Source: Takakia lepidozioides
Lineage: Eukaryota > Streptophyta > Takakiopsida > Takakiales > Takakiaceae
NCBI GenBank assembly: GCA_030704615.1
Contig: CM060731.1
Coordinates: 76,922,756 to 76,986,755 of the forward strand
Reading direction: 5' to 3'
Length of the DNA: 64,000 nt
Shown piece after piece: positions 52,030-62,530 of the stretch. Under the pieces are notes generated by a model. That model worked only from the letters and a program-made list of their open reading frames with translations, was not told the DNA's origin and did no database searches. Positions within the stretch are counted from its first letter, which is position 1. Every line of letters starts with the position of its first letter. The translations under genes were made by a program, and so were the position numbers.

Positions 52030-52930
52030 CTAGAGGGCCATAACAAACTCCCCCACTAAAGATTCATCATTGTCCGCAATGATAGTGAAATGGGGAAAAT
52101 CCAATTGCAGGTCACTCTCTTTTTCCCAAGTAGCTTCAGATTCTGGATAGTGATACCACTTGACAAGATGTTCACGATATGAACGATTTCGAAGGTGTTT
52201 CATTCTTGTCTCCAGAATAGATTCAGGTTCAGCCAATAACTGACCTTCATTCATAACTTTGGGTAGTTCAGGTAGAATATGACTGGGGTCTGCCACATAT
52301 TTCCTTAGGAGGCTGACATGAAAGACGTCATGGATTTTCCAACTAACTAGCAGATCTAGCTGGTATGCCACAGATCCATAACGCTTTAAGATCACAAAAG
52401 GTCCACAGAATTTTGGGGACAGCTTAGGACACTTGCCCAATTTCAACTGGCTTCTTTTGGGAGCAACTTTCAAGAAGACCTTTGTCGCCTACCTCAAATT
52501 CACGGAAGCTTTTGTGCTTGTCAGTATAGAACTTGGCTCTTTCTTGAGCACTTCTCATGCTTCTCTTTACCAAATCCAACACCGAGTGCATTTCACGGAC
52601 CATGTCATTGACAGACTGGACCTTAGACAATGGCATGGAAAGAGAAGCTAGGGTCAAACAATCACGTCCATAGAGTGCTTGAAACGGGCTCATCCCGATG
52701 GTACTATGGAAATTCTTGTTATAGGCGAACTCTATCAAATACAAGTACTGCTCCCAGGAAGTCTGTCTCTGACCAATATACATTCTCAGCATATCCTCAA
52801 TGGTTCGGTTGGTCCGTTCTGTTTGGGCATCTGTTTCAGGATGATATGCAGTACTAAGTCTTAACTTGGTTCCCAAAAGCTTAAACAAAGCAGTCCAAAA
52901 ATGACTTGTGAACTTCGAGGGCAACAAAGC
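52030..52930 (-). pseudogene. Gypsy element 3, integrase C-terminal half and chromodomain
   Basis: On the minus strand the sequence starts inside the integrase core ([15 protein letters not shown]), passes [14 protein letters not shown] and [17 protein letters not shown], and changes frame near 52460. It ends with a chromodomain (ILETRMKHLRNRSYREHLVK, then TWEKESDL). Gag, protease and reverse transcriptase lie beyond an inserted 3.7 kb segment. RNase H and the N-terminal integrase are missing. A plant chromovirus of a different lineage from copies 1 and 2. Confidence 0.88.
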
Positions 52931-53011
52931 CGTGAGCAGAACCTGTGAGCAGATTCTTGGATTCGTGAGCAGATTCCCCGAAGCGTGAGCAGAATCAAAG
53001 CGTGAGCAGAT
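52931..53011. repeat. GTGAGCAGA minisatellite at the insert's left junction
   Basis: GTGAGCAGA occurs five times with 4-14 bp between copies (about 52932, 52945, 52964, 52985 and 53002). It begins right where gypsy integrase homology stops and so may be part of the end of the inserted element. Confidence 0.6.
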
Positions 53012-53306
53012 TTTGCTTGCGGACCCCAAAACCGTGGGGACAAGTGGGCCTATTTCCGTGGACGCCAACTTCACTGCAAAGACGCAGTCTCCGCTCCATC
53101 GGACCGAAGGCAGACAAGCTCCATGACGACAAAGTGGCACGAATGCACGATGATACATTCACGGATGAATGGATTTGGGATGGAAGTAAAAGTGTAATGG
53201 ATGAACGTTGGATGAAGCACGGATGAGAAGTTGTCCAGATGAGGGGACTATGGAGGACTGTATGAGCATGTCTCCTATGGGATCAGCAATCGCATGCACC
53301 AAGCAT

Positions 53307-53330
53307 TAAGGTGTCGTCAACGACATCTTA
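53307..53330 (+). repeat. 24-bp palindrome L1
   Basis: Left arm TAAGGTGTCGT, centre CA, right arm ACGACATCTTA. One mismatch between the arms. Same motif as L2-L5. Confidence 0.85.
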
Positions 53331-53441
53331 AATCGCATGCTGAGCATGAGAAATGAACCCATGAAAATCGTTGCAAGAAGAAAAATGTGGCCTGGAAAAA
53401 ACCATAGGGGGAGTTGAAACCCTGCTCAGGGAATGACGAAT

Positions 53442-53465
53442 TAAGATGTCGTCAACGACATCTTA
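53442..53465 (+). repeat. 24-bp palindrome L2 (perfect)
   Basis: Arms TAAGATGTCGT and ACGACATCTTA are exact reverse complements around the centre CA, and AT on each side extends the symmetry. Confidence 0.88.
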
Positions 53466-53583
53466 ATCCCCTGCCCTATATATATGTAAGCCCAAAAATG
53501 GAGAAAGGCTTGGGTTTACTTGAACAAAGTGGATCCATGAATGAATGTCTCGTGAGGGATCAGCAAGCGCATGCACCAAGCAT

Positions 53584-53607
53584 TAAGGTGTCGTCAACGA
53601 CATCTTA
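53584..53607 (+). repeat. 24-bp palindrome L3
   Basis: Identical to L1 (left arm TAAGGTGTCGT), in the second copy of the long repeat. Confidence 0.85.
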
Positions 53608-53719
53608 AATCGCATGCTCAGCATGAGAAATGAACCCATGAAAATCGTTGCAAAAAAATAAATCTGGCCTGAAAAAAACCATAGGGGGGAGTTGTAACCC
53701 TCCTCAGGGAATGACGAAT

Positions 53720-53743
53720 TAAGATGTCGTCAACGACATCTTA
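53720..53743 (+). repeat. 24-bp palindrome L4 (perfect)
   Basis: Identical to L2. Confidence 0.88.
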
Positions 53744-53989
53744 ATCCTCTGCCCTCTTTGAAAATGGGAATTTCACCAAACAGGATAAATCACAATATAT
53801 ATATATATATGTAAGCCCCAAAATGGAGAAAGGGCTGGGTTTACTTGAACAAAGTGGATCCATGAAGATTGACTGCATTAGTGGATCTATTAAAACATTG
53901 GTGAACTCGTGATAGTGGAGCATATAAAATTAGATTGGCTGGAGAGAACCATAGGGGGGAGCTGTAATCCTGCTCAGGGCATCACAAAT

Positions 53990-54013
53990 TAAGATGTCGT
54001 CAACGACATCTTA
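53990..54013 (+). repeat. 24-bp palindrome L5 (perfect)
   Basis: Identical to L2, about 260 bp from the stop codon of the SWIM gene. Confidence 0.88.
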
Positions 54014-54275
54014 ATCCCATGCCTTGTTTAGACATGGGAATTTCACCAAATACGATAAGAGACAAAAATAAAATAAAATGAAATAAATACATAAAAGCCC
54101 AAAAATGGGGAAAGGTTTGGGTTTACTTGATCAAAGTGGATCCATGAAGAGTGACTGGTCTCAATTCCAATAGTGGACAAATTAAGAAACATTGGTGAAC
54201 TCGCGATAGTGGAGCATATCAAAGTAATTCAGCAAAGTGGAGTCATTGACACATACAGAACTCCCACAAAACACG

Positions 54276-55862
54276 TCAGATGTCAACTACCCTATCTCTC
54301 TGCAGAAGTGTTTGAACGTCACTGGGACCCATTGTGCATTGGTGAATGCACGTGTCTCGTTGAGGATCACAAAACATCCTGTGAATGTAGATGTAATAAA
54401 GATGTTTGCATGGGACAAATTTACCTCTATTTCCAATGGAGCTGTTTATCGTGTTGTCGAAGTCCGGGCATGTGCAATTAGGAAAATTCCCAATAGTAAT
54501 GTCATAAGTCCTATCATGAAGAACCGATCCCGAAGTCACCATATTGTACACCCACCCATAGCCTGGAGGGGGGACATTAACAATTTGGGTAACCCGACAC
54601 TGCAGGGTTCTCGCAGACTCAATTTTGCACTGGTTATCTGCACCTGCCTCAACACGACGAACCGATTTTCCATTCCTTTTCATTGGCCAGTCGTTCCCAT
54701 GTGGTGGACGTGTACGGAATGCGGATGGCGTACCACGACATGATGTTGGTGTTAGGACTGTTGGGCCTCTTGGAAGTCGAAACCCAACATCCTCCAGCAT
54801 GTCTATCTCTTGTTTGGAGAGAGATGTTCCGACCTTGACTGGCCAGACGACAGGGATGGTATACTCCAGCTTCGCTCGCTCTCCAGCATCCGCTTGCTGT
54901 GACACAAGAACGTTGGCCTATTATTACATCTTCAATCCAAAAATGAAAGAAAACTCAAGATTGAAAAGGAACTAGTCTTACCGCGTATAAGTACTCGAGG
55001 AAAGCTTCCCTCGTCATATTGTACCAAGTTTCAGACTTCTTGATTGTTTGGCATTTCTTCAGTGTCTCCGCAAACAAGACGCTGGCGAATGTTTCCAATG
55101 GCATGACTCCTATACTTTGCATCCGAAACAGTGTAAGCACTATGTTCGTGGTGACGTGTGATGTCTCCGTTGCCCTGCATTGAAAGCAAATGAGTACAAG
55201 AGTCTTGAAGCAAGAGACTGCATGTAGTTCATAAAAGGAAACGAAACAAGACTTACTTGTTGACATCGTGCATGGCAGTCAGAAGCTGTGTTATTCTGCC
55301 TTGTGGATCCAAAACCATTGACACTACTCGGTGATGCCAGTCTTTGTTGTCGGCATACATCTCGTGATATATTCCATCCAGGCAACCAAACGGTGATTAC
55401 CATCCCATACGAAGAACATCTTCCCCATGTACTGCCTATGAGATGGGTTATAGGAAAGCTCTGCCTCAAACTCGAATTCACCTCATTCCAAAGTGGATCC
55501 CAACCGGCCACAATCTCTTCGTCAACCATTTTCTCCGATCCTTGGATATCTGTCATTGAAACAAAAAAAACTGCGGAGCCCTTCAAATACCCGTGGATGA
55601 AATCACCCTGAAGCTTCTTGATATCATGATGTAGGGCTGGACGAACGGCAGGCATGGAAATCATCCTGCATAGGGGAATCATAAGAGTGTCGTCTCGAAC
55701 TTCCATGGAATTTATGACCTTCCTGGAGTTTACCTTGGAGGTGTACGTCAGTGAATGCACTTTATCTTCGTAATTGTCAGATGGGTCTTCATCTTGAGTA
55801 TAAGGAGCAGATGTCTCCTGTGCAGGCTGGCTTTCCCCCGCCTTCTTCCTTTTTTTCTGCAT
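54276..55862 (-). pseudogene. SWIM zinc-finger protein of transposon type
   Basis: On the minus strand the gene starts at 55862 (MQKKRKKAGESQPAQ), with a basic, then acidic N terminus. The middle has FFVWDGNHRLVAWM, then WHHRVVSMVLDPQG, typical of large plant transposon-derived SWIM proteins. Later exons lie at 55174-54982 (TREAFLEYLYA) and 54896-54276, joined by GT-AG introns. The last exon holds the SWIM motif C-x-C ... C-x-H (NCTCPDF, then VPCKHLYYI) near 54480-54380. The frame changes twice between about 55485 and 55370, so the gene is damaged or has very short introns I cannot place. SWIM domains bind DNA or protein in MULE-type and related transposases. It may be a transposase C-terminal half or an accessory protein. 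Confidence 0.6.
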
Positions 55863-55909
55863 TCATTTGTGTTTTTCCACAGCATCAATGTCTACTTGAC
55901 AGAACAGAA

Positions 55910-55933
55910 TAAGGTGTCGTCAACGATGCCTTA
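55910..55933 (+). repeat. 24-bp palindrome R1
   Basis: TAAGGTGTCGT, CA, ACGATGCCTTA: the right-hand variant, with arms matching at 9 of 11 positions. It lies 48 bp before the start codon of the SWIM gene on the minus strand. Confidence 0.85.
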
Positions 55934-56036
55934 ATCTGCCTCCTTATTTCAGATTTAAACACTCATTCAATATGACTACTCTCGACACCCGATCCTCTTC
56001 CTCTATGCATCGAAGTCCACTTTGTACACTCTAGAT

Positions 56037-56060
56037 GAAGGTATTGTCAATGATGCCTTA
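56037..56060 (+). repeat. 24-bp palindrome R2
   Basis: Reads GAAGGTATTGT, CA, ATGATGCCTTA. A more diverged right-hand copy. Confidence 0.75.
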
Positions 56061-56157
56061 ATCTGCCTCCATGTTTGCATGTTTCAGAAAAAAACAGCCA
56101 CTGAATGTCTTCCTCTCTGCATCAAAGTATTCGGAAAACGGATTCTAACTCCCAGAT

Positions 56158-56181
56158 TAAGGTATTGTAAATGATGCCTTA
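56158..56181 (+). repeat. 24-bp palindrome R3
   Basis: Reads TAAGGTATTGT, AA, ATGATGCCTTA. The centre has changed from CA to AA. Confidence 0.75.
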
Positions 56182-56270
56182 ATTCCCCTCCTCGTTTCTG
56201 TTTCAGATATCCCCTCACTGTGCAGACTACCCATCACTCAAACACTCAACCCGGGAAAGACAGACTATAT

Positions 56271-56294
56271 TAAGGTGTCGTCAACGATGCCTTA
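56271..56294 (+). repeat. 24-bp palindrome R4
   Basis: Identical to R1. Confidence 0.85.
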
Positions 56295-56389
56295 ATCTGC
56301 CTGATTCATTCTGCTTCAGAAACCCCCTCACTTTGCCGACCAGTAAGCCTGTTCGTCTCTGTTTCGAAGAAACCCTGGGAATAGCAGAG

Positions 56390-56408
56390 CCCTAAACCCT
56401 AAACCCTG
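56390..56408 (-). promoter_or_regulatory. Telo-box-like motif upstream of the SWIM gene
   Basis: CCCTAAACCCTAAACCCTG is two and a half plant telomere repeats. Short interstitial telomere motifs (telo boxes) are promoter elements of many plant genes. This one lies about 530 bp upstream of the SWIM start codon, between palindromes R4 and R5. It may also be a trace of telomere repair. Confidence 0.45.
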
Positions 56409-56516
56409 CATTCTTCATGCTGCTTCAAAGTCTAGTCATACAGCGGAAACTTGTTCTTTAATCATGATCCTCTATGTTTGAAAGAAAACCCTCAATATCT
56501 GAATGGCTGACCAGAT

Positions 56517-56540
56517 TAAGGTATCGTCAACGATGCCTTA
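56517..56540 (+). repeat. 24-bp palindrome R5
   Basis: Reads TAAGGTATCGT, CA, ACGATGCCTTA, the most symmetrical right-hand copy, with one mismatch between the arms. Confidence 0.85.
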
Positions 56541-56600
56541 ATCAGCCTCCTTCTGTCCGTATCAAACTCTCTGAATAACCCACCAGCCTTGTTTTCTTTG

Positions 56601-58660
56601 CTTCAAAAAGCCATGGCAGACTTCAAACTTCAAGACTGGAGCATGAGTCAATGCAAACTTTAGCTTGTCAAAGCTAACATCACAATCTGGAGTCCAAGCT
56701 TCATTCCAATCTTTAGAAGTAGAGTTCTTTAGTAGATCAGTCATTGGGGCTGCAATGCGAGAGAATGATTTGACAAACTTTCGCAGAAAGCTAGCAAACC
56801 CAACAAAGCTTCTGACTTCTGTTTTATCTTTGGGTTTGGGCCATTCGGCCATAGCCTGAATCTTCTTTGAATCAATGGACACTCCATCCTTTGAGATATG
56901 AAATCCCAAATAGTCCATATGATCTACAAAGAACTCACATTTACTCTTCTTTGCAAACAGATGATTATGCCTTAAGATATCCAAGACCATTATCAAATGT
57001 TGTTCATGCTCTTCTTCTGTTTTAGAAAATACCAAGATCATCCATGAAGACAAGAACCATCTTGCCAAGGTATTTTCGAAATAGAGAGTTCATCAAGTGC
57101 ATGAATGTAGCTGGAGCATTGGTAAGTCCAAATGGCATTACCGTATATTCATAATGGCCAAAGCGTGATCGGAATCTAGTCTTAGGAATATCTGCATCCT
57201 TAATTCGTATCTGGTGGTAACCTGATCGCAGATCAAGTTTGAAAAAGACCTTACATATAGGTGATCAAAGATATCATCAATGCGTGGAAGTGGATATTTA
57301 TTCTTGATTGTCATTTTGTTCATCCACCTATAGTCCACACACAGTCTTAACCCACCATCTTTTTTCTTTCTGAACATGACTGGAGCACTACAAGGGGATT
57401 TGCTAGCCCGAATATACCCCTTCTCAAGTAAGTCACTCAATTGTTTTTCAAGTTCTTCAGTTTCTGCAATTGAGTGCCGATAGGGTGCTCGCGCAAATGG
57501 TATTGAATCAGCCACCAACTCGATGGCATGATCAATATCACGTACATGAGGCATTTCAGGAATTTCCTCGGGAAACATATCCCGATAATCATTCAGAATT
57601 GCTTCTGTTCTGACATGTACTCCTGTACTTTTAGTACCTGATCCAGACAGACATTCATGCACACCCTTGGCAAAAATTTGACCATTTCCCTTACGCGCAC
57701 ACCTTTTCATCTGAACATCAGACATCAGAGGAACATTGGGGAGGGCTCGAGTACCTTTTAATTCAAAGGTTTTTCCAGAGGGTAAGGTACCGCTCACCAA
57801 CCCACGCTTGCAAGCCACCACCGCATCCACAGTGTCAAGCCATTGCATCCCTAGAATGCGGTCATAGCAAACGCCGTTCCAGACTTCAAAATTTGCCTTC
57901 GTGTGCACCCCTTGCATGACAACTGGCATAGCTGAAAGATTGTTGCTATGTGGTCTCCACCCCACCATTTGGTAGCATAATCTAAGATGGCTGCACCTCC
58001 TCCTGTGATAATCCCAACTTGTCTGCAAAGGACTTTGATAGCATGTTGTGGGTGCTGCCAGTGTCAATCAACAACATTGTTGGTTTCCCCGCCACCTGTC
58101 CTTGAACTCGAATAACATTGTGGTTGTAGGCCACTCCACCATCGACAACTGCAGTTATATTGGGACCCTTTCCAGTGGCCGATCCTAAACAATTTCCGAG
58201 GTCTTTGCTTCTTCAGGGTAATCCTCTTCAAAGAATTCCTCGAGTGTTTCTAGGAACGACAAAATCTCTTCTGGCTTGACACAAGTCTTACCCGCAAATT
58301 CCGGCAGCTTCACCATTTGTTTGATCTCGCGAGTTACATCTTTGTTCCTCTTAGCTCTGAACTCCAAGGAGCTAGCGTGAGATTGTGATTCGGCCTGGCT
58401 TCGCAATTCGTCATGTGAAGTCCCTATGGTTCTTTTTGCACTCGATTTTTCTTTTGCAGGTTGAAGTTTCTGGACTTCAGATCGAATGAGTGCACCTAGG
58501 GCTTCCATCTGTGCATTAGAGAAAAGCTGACCCTTGCAATCTTCCTTATGCCGATAGCTACGAGCATCTGAAGGTTCCATCTCTTCTGAGTTACAGTACG
58601 AGCTGCGCCGCACGTTATTCTCCGATCCTGGGAACGAGAGCTTGCTCATAAATCCAAACG
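56601..58660 (-). pseudogene. Gypsy element 3, gag, protease and reverse transcriptase
   Basis: On the minus strand gag starts at about 58649 (MSKLSFPGSENNVRRSSYC) but is short, about 155 residues, and lacks the zinc knuckle, so part of it is deleted. The protease has [11 protein letters not shown] (near 58045-58080). The reverse transcriptase has [20 protein letters not shown] and is open to about 57240; a frameshift follows. The downstream thumb and start of RNase H (FAKKSKCEFF, YLGFHISKDG, SKDWNEAW) are open at 57068-56605. Homology stops there, before the RNase H catalytic core. Confidence 0.88.
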
Positions 58661-58688
58661 TTCTTTTTTCTGCCCTTATCGTACACAG

Positions 58689-58700
58689 GCTCTGATACCA
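58689..58700 (-). other. Primer binding site of gypsy element 3
   Basis: On the minus strand TGGTATCAGAGC, the complement of the initiator tRNA-Met 3' end, lies two bases inside the 5' LTR. Confidence 0.88.
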
Positions 58701-58702
58701 CT

Positions 58703-59039
58703 TACAACAACCCTGGGTTCTTTCAACTGTGACAGGAATCACTCGTGAGCAATCTTTTTACAGTTCAGGTCTTGATGGAACCATAATCACAAGATCTACA
58801 CTGTCTTTTTGTAAAAAAGGTGAACCATAGTCCCTGTACTACAAAAACCAGTGACTATTTCTAGATTAACCAACTCTAATATGCACAGCACCGGTTATCA
58901 CATCCGGTCCACCCAGCCACCACGCCGTGCCTATCTCCTGCATCAGTTCTATCGGATCCTAGTGTCCTCCAGGCCACCATCCTCAATCCTCTTCTCCTCT
59001 CTTCGTGTCTGCCAGAACCGCGCTCTTTCTTTGTGTACA
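58703..59039 (-). repeat. Gypsy element 3, 5' LTR
   Basis: A 337-bp partner of 51530-51868, with the same ends (TACAACAACCCTGGG and TTTGTGTACA on the plus strand). Beyond it, at 59040, the sequence is Mutator-like transposase and does not continue the NERD1 duplication found outside the other LTR. Confidence 0.9.
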
Positions 59040-62008
59040 TGATGACTGAATCCCGACAAGTCCCCATCACACAACGCTGAATGTCATCGGGGTAGAACCA
59101 GACCTTGTGAGGTCTAAACTCCTGCGCTGAGTAATTTCTGAACAAACCTGTGAATGTCGGTGCTGGAGTCCCGCCAGCGCCTCTGCAAATTTTAGTTGTG
59201 CACTTCACAAAAGACAGTGCCCTGATAGTAGAACAACCAACTGTCGATCCTTTCGGAGTCCGTTCTATGTGCCACATTGCATCACCACAAATTGGTCTCC
59301 TCAACCGGCAGCAGCGTCCGTCCTTCTCCCCATGCCGGAGCTGTCGCATATGTTGCATCGAAATCTGCAGAAGAACCCGCATCCACAGATGGAGAAGTAC
59401 ATCCGAAATTGGGTGGCACAGGCACATGAGGTATGGAGAAATTGTCTCTATCATGCCGACGGGAGTCGCCAGCCGATCCTAGAGGGGTGTCCAGTTTGCG
59501 CTTTTATGATCCGAATCTCTCCTCACCTTCCAGATGTGGGAGCCTGGACTGTAAAGGTGTTCCAATCGTGTACTCGTTAACAGCCCGCGCCATTTTTGCA
59601 GGATGCTTGCATCTGTTAGCAGCCCTGAGCAGCAACTCTGCCCTGTCCGGCCCCTTACCAGCACCCCGTCCCCTGAGAAAGTCTCGGTACTTTGTTTGTT
59701 GCGAAAGAGCGCGGATAAGGTCATCTGCAGTTGCAACGTAAAGGTTCCGGCCGTTCTTACCGGATTGCGCCATCCACATACTATGAACAGTCTCCGCGAG
59801 ATTGCAGGATGGCATATCCGCAATGTCTTCCAGTGACATATTCTGCAGATAAATGCCACACACATGCCACTGTTATGTGGAGCAGTATTGGACTGGACTA
59901 GACTGGACAACAAGGCCGCTGGTGCACACCCCCATATATATAAGAATAATTGAAAATCATAGTAGTATGAGTCTAACTTACAACGGTCATGAAGGCACCC
60001 CACTGTCTGTATCTGAAGTGCCAAAAGCCCAACCAGTCTTCTAGCTCTTTGATCCCCTCCAGACTCGCCGCCTCAGAGGAGTACCACCATGCTCTGATAG
60101 TATCAAACATGGCATTTGCTTCCCTTTATGTGGTGGCATCTTTGTATAGACGGCATAGTCGCAGGTGCTCCTCTTGCAACTCCAATTTTATGGAATTTTT
60201 TGTGTGCCGACGAAGGGACTGGGTCCAATGAAAGAGGCAAGTGCGTTCCCGGCCTTGCATTGGTATTTTCGGGTCACCAGAGCCAAACACAGTCCGCACA
60301 ACATTCCAATTAGCTTGTGCGCTGTCTGCCATGAACCCTGTGAAATTTGCATCTGGTAAACCATGAACTCTCATGACGTTAACTAGAGCCTTCCACATAA
60401 GAAGTTGGGACTCTGTGTCCTCCGACTGCATGTCACAAACAGCAATAGTCATAACTCGCTGGTACGTAGGATCATACACATGACAGGCCATGGTCGTCCA
60501 ATCCTTCACTCGCTTCACGTGATCAAACATTACCTAGGACTTATGAAGTTCACCCCCGGCCTGCATTCTACGAACCAGGCTAACTCCAGAACCCTCCGCA
60601 ACAGTGGACATCTTGAACAAGTATACTTTTTGGGACCCCTGTCCTGGGAAAACACTGTCCTGGATGAAGTCGTATCGACTTCTGCGCTTCAATTCTAGGA
60701 TGCTGTCTACGTATCCTTTGTTGCTTGCCCCAGTCCTAAGGACGTTGATTTGATAACGAGCATTTGGAGAAGCCAATGTTGAGAAATGGTCCATCACAAA
60801 GTCAAGCGATGCACTATCAAACTTAGTCGTTGTCTCGTCTGACTCCCCCAGCAGATGTTTGTGCAGGAAACCTTTACTTGCTGCCATAGCAATGGTTGAT
60901 GGTGATGCAGTGGGAGCATTTTGAAATTCTTGCTGAAGCAGCGAACGCACTGTCTCAACACTCTCCCTGCAATCTCCTCGCGACACTGGATGGGCATGGG
61001 TGCCAAAATGGATACAAGCCCGTGTGAGGTGGTTGATACGGTGCAACACATAGTACATCCGTGCATTGCATTCCGCCATGCATTGTGGCACGACTTTGCA
61101 AAACTTGCAAACGACGGAACTGCTCTTTGGAGGAGCACACCCTACTTGAAATGGGTTGCCGCAGACTCCCTCCCACCTCATCTCATTTGCCACACCGGCC
61201 ATCTGGAAATGCTGGCAATCCGAATTTGCACAACGCAAGTGCCCAGTGCAAATGGATTCCGAAACTTCAGGCCATGCGGATTACAGATATTGGAAGTTTT
61301 AGTTCGACACCATGGGTGTCCATCGTGTTTCTTGTCCATGCCCGCCATGAGTCCAGCCAAACCTCCACATGACGTCGGAGGTGGCAGTTCAAAAACGATG
61401 TTTCCATCAAAATAAGGGGGTAGAAATTTCGCTCTTTGGATCCGCCGTGTTTCCCAAACAATGCCTCTCACATTGCTCTTGCATCCTGGCAATCCTCTCA
61501 ACGACTGCAACTTGGGAATGACACTAATGATCTCCTAGACATCGGGGTCTACCAGTATAGGAGGGTTCGTAGGAAGAGGGACCTCTGTGACATCGACTTC
61601 CGAACTGTCCGAGAGCTCGACAAATGTCGTGGAGGTAGTTTCTTTTGTCTTGATGGGGACCGACTTTGGCGCCTACGCCACCGAAGCTGCTGTTCCGGGC
61701 GTGAGTATAGTGTCCGATGAAAGGCGTCTCTGATCTCCATGAACGCGGTACTTGGCGGGTGGAACTCTCCACTCTCTTCGACCATCCCGTTTATGGGGCT
61801 TCTGAACCTGCGTTCCCTCGACCTTCCCACTACTGTCGTACACCTCTCTGACCACATGGACGGTCCCTGGCTCAAAGCGGAATGTTATGCAAATCAAATC
61901 CTCCTCGACAATGGCCAGGCCATTGTCGTCGGCCAGGACGCTCAGGTACTCGGCTTGCAGAGGGAAGTAGAGTGTTACCACGTCTGAGGTGGGAGACATG
62001 GTACGCAT
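59040..62008 (-). pseudogene. Mutator-like (MULE) transposase, decayed
   Basis: On the minus strand the order is an N-terminal region from 62008 (MRTMSPTSDVVTLYFPLQ), a cysteine- and histidine-rich segment at 61400-60980 (VVCKFCKVVPQC), RACIHFGTHAHPVSRGD, and a MULE transposase core at 60530-60126. The core reads AVCDMQSEDTESQLLMW, FTGFMADSAQANWN and RERTCLFHWTQSL. A further conserved stretch follows (PHKVWFYPDDIQRCVMGTC) up to the LTR of gypsy element 3 at 59039. The reading frame changes near 61680, 61200 and 60090, and a TAG interrupts at 60534 where CAG is likely. The part beyond 59040, which should carry the C terminus, has been replaced by the LTR. No terminal inverted repeats were recognised. 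Confidence 0.72.
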
Positions 62009-62530
62009 GGATTGGGATGAAGCACACTGGACAATGTGGGGGACTCCTATTCTGTGTTCATACTGTTTATCTTTGCATAGTGTACTTTCTCTTTTCCATC
62101 ATTCTCATGATAATCTTGCAGCGTTTCGCCGCCCTAAAAACAGCTCAGCAGTATTAAGAATTACGAGGGTGCGTTCAATTTTCTGACAATGACATATTTC
62201 CCTCGGACAAACCCGCAGCCCATTCCATAACGACCTCTATGTTGGTGGAACACCAACTGACACCCACGGGTACGTGGTGTCCATGCAGAGGTTCCACTAA
62301 AAGGGCCCAAACCGGCAATGATGGTCCATGCCAGTTGGCCATTCCCAAGTTGCACAGCAGACAAACCCCCCAGCTGCAATTCGAACAAGTCAATTAAGAG
62401 CCGTCTCTGTTTTTTGGGATAATCCTAAACGGATGACTTCGGAGATGAAACCCCAACCGCCATCCATCCATCCGTTTTGTGGACCCTAATGGAGTGTTGG
62501 ATGAGTGTCCCGTTAGTGTCATTTCGAACT
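62009..62530. other. Divergent spacer between two transposon genes
   Basis: It lies between the minus-strand transposase start and the plus-strand unknown gene, so it would hold both promoters. An inverted pair (AAACGGATG at about 62427 and CATCCGTTT at about 62467) lies near the right end. No TATA box stands out. Confidence 0.4.

Larger units (their letters stand above)
53270..54150. repeat. Long direct repeats holding the left palindromes
   Basis: Two block types alternate. One has GCATGCACCAAGCATTAAGG, a palindrome and ATGAGAAATGAACCCATG (53285-53380 and 53560-53650). The other has ACCATAGGGGG, a palindrome, AATGGAGAAAGG and CAAAGTGGATCCATGAA (53402-53540, 53680-53870 and 53950-54150). 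The composite unit is about 280 bp. An AT dinucleotide tract at about 53796-53811 interrupts the second. Confidence 0.75.
52931..56600. mobile_element. Uncharacterised insert with SWIM gene and flanking palindrome clusters
   Basis: This 3.7 kb segment lies between the two halves of gypsy element 3. A SWIM-type gene (54276-55862, minus strand) is in the middle. Five 24-bp palindromes lie on the left (53307-54013) and five on the right (55910-56540). The symmetrical layout, with repeated binding-site-like motifs inside both ends, is like the subterminal repeats of DNA transposons. I found no convincing terminal inverted repeats or target duplication, and gypsy sequence is missing at the junction, so a simple insertion is not shown. 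Confidence 0.55.

Noticed and set aside
53307-56540. CRISPR-like array
   Set aside because: Repeats are short palindromes at unequal spacing, with duplicated rather than unique spacers, in a plant nuclear context. No cas genes are present.
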